From Methylobacterium sp. 2A (GTDB taxonomy: Bacteria; Pseudomonadota; Alphaproteobacteria; Rhizobiales; Beijerinckiaceae): a DNA stretch of 64,000 nt. The notes beneath the pieces were generated by a model. It did no database searches and was not told the DNA's origin. It was given only the letters and a program-made list of their open reading frames with translations. The position numbers and the translations under genes are program-made. This document shows, in pieces, positions 60,461-64,000 of this stretch. The first letter of the stretch is position 1, and every line of letters begins with the position of its first letter. The DNA is taken from contig NZ_VUOK01000064.1 of the NCBI RefSeq assembly GCF_009806555.1, positions 62,281 to 126,280 on the forward strand, given 5' to 3'.

Positions 60461-60555
60461 TGTGATCGTCACGGCGATCCTTGTGGGTCGGGCTCGGCGG
60501 GAGCCGAACGCCGGGTCGGAAGCCCAGGTTCCCCAGGCAGGGTCGGGCGTGATCG

Positions 60556-61419
60556 TCAATGCGCCATCAGCACCGGCATGTCGGCATAGGCCAGCACGTG
60601 GCTGGTGACGCCGCCGAAAATCATCTGGCGCAGGCGGCTCTGGGTGTAGGCACCCTTGATCAGCAGGTCGCAGCTGAAGGCCTTGGCCTCGGCGAGAAAA
60701 GTCTCGCCGGGCGCGCGCCGCCCCGCCGGCAGGGCGCGGTGGGCGGCCTCCACCCCCTCGCAGGCGAGGGCCTGGGCGAGATCCTGGGCGCTCGGGCCCG
60801 GCACCATCCCGCCCTCGACGCTCAGCACCAGCACCCGCTGGGCCTTGCGCAGGAACGGCATCGCGAAGGCCACAGCCCGGGCGGTCTCGGTCGAACCGTT
60901 CCAGGCGATCAGGATCGCGTCCCCGAGGGAGGCGGGCGCCGTCGGCGGCGCGAGGAGAATCGGACGGCCGCTCTCGAACAGGGCGGTCTCGAAGGTGGTC
61001 ATGCGCGGGGCGTTGTCGGTCGTGCCCGGGCGGCCGACCACCGTGGCGGAGAACAGCCGGGCGTACTGGCCGAGGAACGCGTCGCCGGTCGGCACGTCCT
61101 GCCGCCAGCGATAGCGCGGCCCGGCATCCGGCACCCGCGCCGGTATGCAGAGCCCGTCGCGGGCGTGGCGGGGAATGCCGGCCGCGTCCATGAAGGCGAC
61201 GAAGCGGCCGCCCGCCTCCTCGGCCTCGGCCCGATCGGCCTCCTCGTCCCGCAGCCACGTCATGCCGCCGACCATGTCGACGGGGACGTATTCGGCGAGC
61301 GCCGGGCGCAGCGACACGCCCTCGATCAGGCTGCCGAACCGCGTGGCCGCGAGCCGCGTCGTCTCGAACACGGAGGGCAGGGCGTCGTGCATCGCGATGG
61401 GTACGAGCAGCGTCTTCAT
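60556..61419 (-). CDS. Universal stress protein (two-domain UspA type)
   Basis: 287 residues from ATG 61419 (MKTLLVPIAMHDALPSVFET). The second domain carries ILIAWNGSTETARAVAFAMP and ends FSCDLLIKGAYTQSRLRQMI plus FGGVTSHVLAYADMPVLMAH, the usual UspA close (G-x-x-x-x-H-V-L). The first domain is more divergent. Cytoplasmic stress role. Confidence 0.9.
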   Translation of the reverse strand: MKTLLVPIAMHDALPSVFETTRLAATRFGSLIEGVSLRPALAEYVPVDMVGGMTWLRDEEADRAEAEEAGGRFVAFMDAAGIPRHARDGLCIPARVPDAGPRYRWRQDVPTGDAFLGQYARLFSATVVGRPGTTDNAPRMTTFETALFESGRPILLAPPTAPASLGDAILIAWNGSTETARAVAFAMPFLRKAQRVLVLSVEGGMVPGPSAQDLAQALACEGVEAAHRALPAGRRAPGETFLAEAKAFSCDLLIKGAYTQSRLRQMIFGGVTSHVLAYADMPVLMAH

Positions 61420-61444
61420 GGCTTCGTCCTCCTCGGGGGCGAGG

Positions 61445-62596
61445 CTAATCCGACCGGCGCCCGTGGGAAACCGGGCCTGCTCCCGCACGCACACGGTTTT
61501 GCGGGGTCCCGGGGTCGAGGAATCTGCGTACGCGACGGGTCAGCGGCGTCTCGATGACGCGATGGACCAGGAGGGCGGCCGCGACGCTCGCCGCCAGCAT
61601 CAGGACCATGGCGGGATAGGGGTGCAGGGCCGGTGCCCCGCCAAGCCGCAGCAACAGCTCGCGGGCGAGGCGCAGGGCGAAGGGATGCACGAGGTAGAGG
61701 GCGTAGGAGGCATCCCCGAGGGTCACGAGCGCCCGCGTCGGGGCGGATAGACGCGCGACCTGCGCCGCATCGCGCTCCGGACCGAGGGCGGAGGCCACGA
61801 GCAGGATCGCCGGCACGCCGACGAGGAGCGGCCGCAGGACACCATCGGCCTCGCCGAGCCCTGCGAGGAGGCGAGCCGCCAGGATCAGGCCGAGGAGGCC
61901 GAGCACCGCGAGACCGGCGCGAAGCGGCGCTGCAGGCCGGAGCCCGCCCCGATAGGCGAGGGCGAGCCCGGCCCCGGCGGCGAATTCGAGCACGATCGGA
62001 TTCGCCCAGAAGCGCACCGGAAGGGGCAGGTCCGGCCAAACGAGTCCGGCGGTGACCAGAAGGGCCAGGATGGTGACGAGCCAGACCACTGCGCCGCGCC
62101 GCCCGAAGCCGAGCCCGGTGGCGAAGAGGACGTAGAAGAAGGCCTCGTAGTTCAGGGTCCAGCCCAGCCCGTAGAGCGGCTGGACGACGCCGTCCGGCCG
62201 GGCGGCCGGCCAGAACAGGAAGCCGGCCAGGAGCGCACCGGGCTCGTGGATCAGGGCGGCGGCTTCTCCGAGCAGGTCGGGACGCGCCAGGGCGAGGGCG
62301 AGATAGGCGAGGCTCACCAGCCAGTAGAGCGGCACCACCCGGGCGATCCGGTGGGCGAGGAACCGGGTCCGCCCCCCCGGCACCCCGTACAGGCGCCCGC
62401 TCGCCAGGACGATGACGAGGCCGGAGATCACGAAGAACAGGTCGACGCCCCCCCACCAGGGCAGGAGCATGCCCGGCTCGGGAGCCGGTCCGCCGCCGCC
62501 GCGTTGCGCGAGGAGGGCGGCCTCGTGCCGCGCATGGTGCCAGACCACCATCAGGGCGGCGAGGCCGCGCAGGATCTGGATCGGGACGAGGATCAT
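61445..62596 (-). CDS. Acyltransferase family 3 (OafA/YrhL-like) membrane protein
   Basis: 383 residues from ATG 62596 (MILVPIQILRGLAALMVVWH). About ten membrane helices. Family motifs: LRGLAALMVVWHHARH, GVDLFFVISGLVIVLASG and RIARVVPLYWLVSLAYL. Such enzymes transfer acetyl or other acyl groups to sugars of exopolysaccharide or lipopolysaccharide. The gene is 25 bases upstream of usp in the same direction. Confidence 0.9.
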   Translation of the reverse strand: MILVPIQILRGLAALMVVWHHARHEAALLAQRGGGGPAPEPGMLLPWWGGVDLFFVISGLVIVLASGRLYGVPGGRTRFLAHRIARVVPLYWLVSLAYLALALARPDLLGEAAALIHEPGALLAGFLFWPAARPDGVVQPLYGLGWTLNYEAFFYVLFATGLGFGRRGAVVWLVTILALLVTAGLVWPDLPLPVRFWANPIVLEFAAGAGLALAYRGGLRPAAPLRAGLAVLGLLGLILAARLLAGLGEADGVLRPLLVGVPAILLVASALGPERDAAQVARLSAPTRALVTLGDASYALYLVHPFALRLARELLLRLGGAPALHPYPAMVLMLAASVAAALLVHRVIETPLTRRVRRFLDPGTPQNRVRAGAGPVSHGRRSD

Positions 62597-62806
62597 GCGG
62601 CGCTCGGATCCCGGCACGACCGGTCTTGCACATGCGGCCGCGGGGGCAAAACCTCATCCACGGCGCCGGCCCAAAGCAAAAACGACAGGAACCATAAGCC
62701 GATACCCCCGTTGACGGACCAATTCGCGAATACGGAGCGTGAGGTCTTCGATCTCCGCCAGACATGCCATGCCGGTTCGCGCACCCATTCCGAAGCGAGG
62801 TTCCTG

Positions 62807-63511
62807 ATGCTGAAGAATTACGCCGCCGCCTCCGCGCTGGTCCTGGCGCTGTCGACCCCGGCCCTGGCGCAGAGCGCCAACGATTTCCGTCTGCAGTCGA
62901 TGCAGGCGAACGCGTTCGAGATCCAGTCCTCGCAGATCGCGCTGTCGAAGTCGCGTAACCCGCGGGTGCGTTCCTACGCCCAGGAGGTGATCCGCGATCA
63001 CCGCGCCGCCAACGTGGCGTTGGCCGGTGGCCAGCCCGGCGCGATGGCCGGCGGCGATCCGGGCCTCGGCGGCCTGATCACGGCGCCGATCACGGTGGCG
63101 GGCAGCGCCGTGGGCGCCGGCGTCGGTGCGGCGACCGGCGTGGTGGGCGGCACCCTCTCGGGCGGCCCGGTGGGCGGCCTCCAGGGTGTGGGTGCCGGTG
63201 CGGCGAACGGCGCCGCGGCGGGCGGACGCCTCGGCGGCGGTGAGGTGATGGCGACGGGCGCCTCCACGATCGTGCAGCCGGACCCGCAGCAGCAGGCGAT
63301 GCTGTCCGAGCTGTCGGCGACCCCGCCCGGCGCGCGCTTTGACCGCCTGTACGCGACCCAGCAGATCCAGGCTCACCAGATGGCCATCGCGATGACCCAG
63401 GCCTACGCCCAGGGTGGCCCGAACCCGGCCCTGCGCAACTACGCTCAGCAGGCCCTGCCGGCGCTGGAGATGCACTACAACCAGGCGCAGCGCCTGCCGG
63501 GTGCCATGTAA
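62807..63511 (+). CDS. DUF4142-type secreted protein with a glycine-rich insert
   Basis: 234 residues from ATG 62807; signal peptide MLKNYAAASALVLALSTPAL. The first half of a DUF4142-like helical domain (FEIQSSQIALSKSRNPRVRS, then YAQEVIRDHRAAN) and the second half (QQQAMLSELSATPPGARFDR, then QQIQAHQMAIAMTQAYAQGG) are separated by about 80 residues (75-155) rich in Gly and Ala. That insert includes a repeated GAG/GVG region that could be membrane-inserting or flexible. Function unknown. Confidence 0.82.
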   Translation: MLKNYAAASALVLALSTPALAQSANDFRLQSMQANAFEIQSSQIALSKSRNPRVRSYAQEVIRDHRAANVALAGGQPGAMAGGDPGLGGLITAPITVAGSAVGAGVGAATGVVGGTLSGGPVGGLQGVGAGAANGAAAGGRLGGGEVMATGASTIVQPDPQQQAMLSELSATPPGARFDRLYATQQIQAHQMAIAMTQAYAQGGPNPALRNYAQQALPALEMHYNQAQRLPGAM

Positions 63512-63555
63512 GGTCTTGGATCGCAGAGGCCCGGCATCCGCCGGGCCGTCAGGAC

Positions 63556-63589
63556 GGGCGGCCCGTGCGAGCGGGCCGCCCTTCTTTTT
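63556..63589. terminator. Strong intrinsic terminator after the DUF4142 gene
   Basis: Perfect 10-bp stem GGGCGGCCCG/CGGGCCGCCC with loop TGCGAG, followed by TTCTTTTT. It can serve the + strand gene; the reverse direction (carbonic anhydrase end at 63627) lacks a T tract. Confidence 0.85.
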
Positions 63590-63626
63590 GCGCGTGTGCG
63601 GCGCAGGCTCCGGCGCCGCCCCGGCT

Positions 63627-64000
63627 TCAGTCACACGCGATGGCGGCGACCGAGCGCACCGGCAGGCCGGCGGTGTCGAGCGGCGGCTTGAACGCCCCCG
63701 TCTCCGGATCGCGCACCACGAGGGACCCGCTGGCCACGCCGAAATGCGCGCCGTGGAGCTGGAGCCGGCCGTCATCGACCCGTTCTTTCACGAACGGGAA
63801 GGTCATCAGATTCTCCAGGCCCTGTGCCACCACGGCATATTCGAGACGCGTCAGATAGTTGGGCGCCTCGGGATCGCCGGCCTTCGCGGCTGCGGGCTCC
63901 ACCAGCGAGACCCACTTGCCGATGAAGTTGCCTTCGGAGAGCGGCTTGGCCTTCTGGGCGTAGGCCTTCACGCCGCCGCAGGTGGCGTGGCCGAGCACGA
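63627..64000 (-). CDS. Beta-carbonic anhydrase (3' part; runs off the right edge)
   Basis: C-terminal 123 residues of a zinc carbonic anhydrase interconverting CO2 and bicarbonate. The zinc-binding HATCGGVKAY (H-x-x-C-G-G), PNYLTRLEYAVVAQGLENLM and late LHGAHFGVASGSLVVRD fit the beta class. The start is outside the window; the frame is open to the right edge. Convergent with the DUF4142 gene. Confidence 0.9.
   Translation of the reverse strand, partial: VLGHATCGGVKAYAQKAKPLSEGNFIGKWVSLVEPAAAKAGDPEAPNYLTRLEYAVVAQGLENLMTFPFVKERVDDGRLQLHGAHFGVASGSLVVRDPETGAFKPPLDTAGLPVRSVAAIACD

Noticed and set aside
1..64000. tRNA, rRNA, insertion sequence or prophage genes
   Set aside because: None recognised: no transposase or integrase motifs, no cloverleaf-like sequence with CCA end, and base composition is even across the window.

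Overview
The window is high-GC DNA (third codon positions almost all G or C) with typical alphaproteobacterial gene groupings: pstCAB-phoU-phoB, argD-argF-hslO, a transaldolase/glucose-6-phosphate isomerase fusion next to transketolase, and an assimilatory nitrate/nitrite operon with NasS-NasT. Together these suggest a Rhizobiales chromosome, most likely Methylobacterium or a close relative. That is an inference from gene content and protein style, not a database match. I see no rRNA, tRNA, CRISPR array, prophage or transposase; the region looks like ordinary chromosome with many palindromic intergenic repeats.

Layout. 1-4070 (+): end of the phosphate ABC transporter (pstC partial, pstA, pstB) with phoU and phoB. 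4423-10214 (-): DsbD/ScsB-type thiol reductase, aminopeptidase P, small proteins, PrmA. 11099-14518: molybdate transporter modA-modB ... modC, with an opposed glutathione S-transferase gene inserted before modC. 14982-17738 (+): alpha/beta hydrolase, AraC regulator, and an NTF2-like protein plus TetR regulator behind a perfect 20-bp palindrome. 18118-22532: amidohydrolase, FemAB-like acetyltransferase, a small HTH protein, phosphodiesterase and RidA. 22796-26404 (+): argD, argF, hslO. 26575-27798 (+): a secreted Arg/Gly-rich repeat protein. 28177-30339 (-): speG, argE, apaG. 30618-32762: dcd, Lrp regulator, cysteine dioxygenase-like cupin. 33064-42084 (-): pentose-phosphate cluster (GH15, tkt, tal-pgi, gnd, pgl). 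42581-45095 (+): flavin amine oxidoreductase, cytochrome c and a secreted RidA. 46018-57654 (+): nasT, nasS, a leader with hairpins, then nitrite reductase, nitrate reductase and siroheme synthase genes. 57797-58319 (+): a RelBE-type toxin-antitoxin pair. 58457-64000: nudC, HIT protein, secreted protein, Usp, acyltransferase, DUF4142 protein and the end of a beta-carbonic anhydrase.

The most interesting system is the three-gene amine oxidoreductase operon. A Tat-type signal precedes the flavoenzyme, a c-type cytochrome follows, and the third gene is a RidA-family protein with its own Sec signal. All three are joined by ATGA overlaps and preceded by a good sigma-54-like promoter. This reads as a periplasmic amine or amino-acid dehydrogenase with its own electron acceptor and its own imine hydrolase.

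The nitrate operon is the second highlight. An ANTAR protein (NasT) and a signal-less nitrate sensor (NasS) are encoded upstream. Between them and the structural genes lies a hairpin with a six-base A-n-n-G-n-n loop followed at once by an intrinsic terminator, the layout expected for NasT-mediated antitermination. NasT has His where its receiver domain should carry the phospho-accepting Asp. The flavoprotein of this operon has a RnfB-like four-cysteine Fe-S domain instead of a flavodoxin domain.
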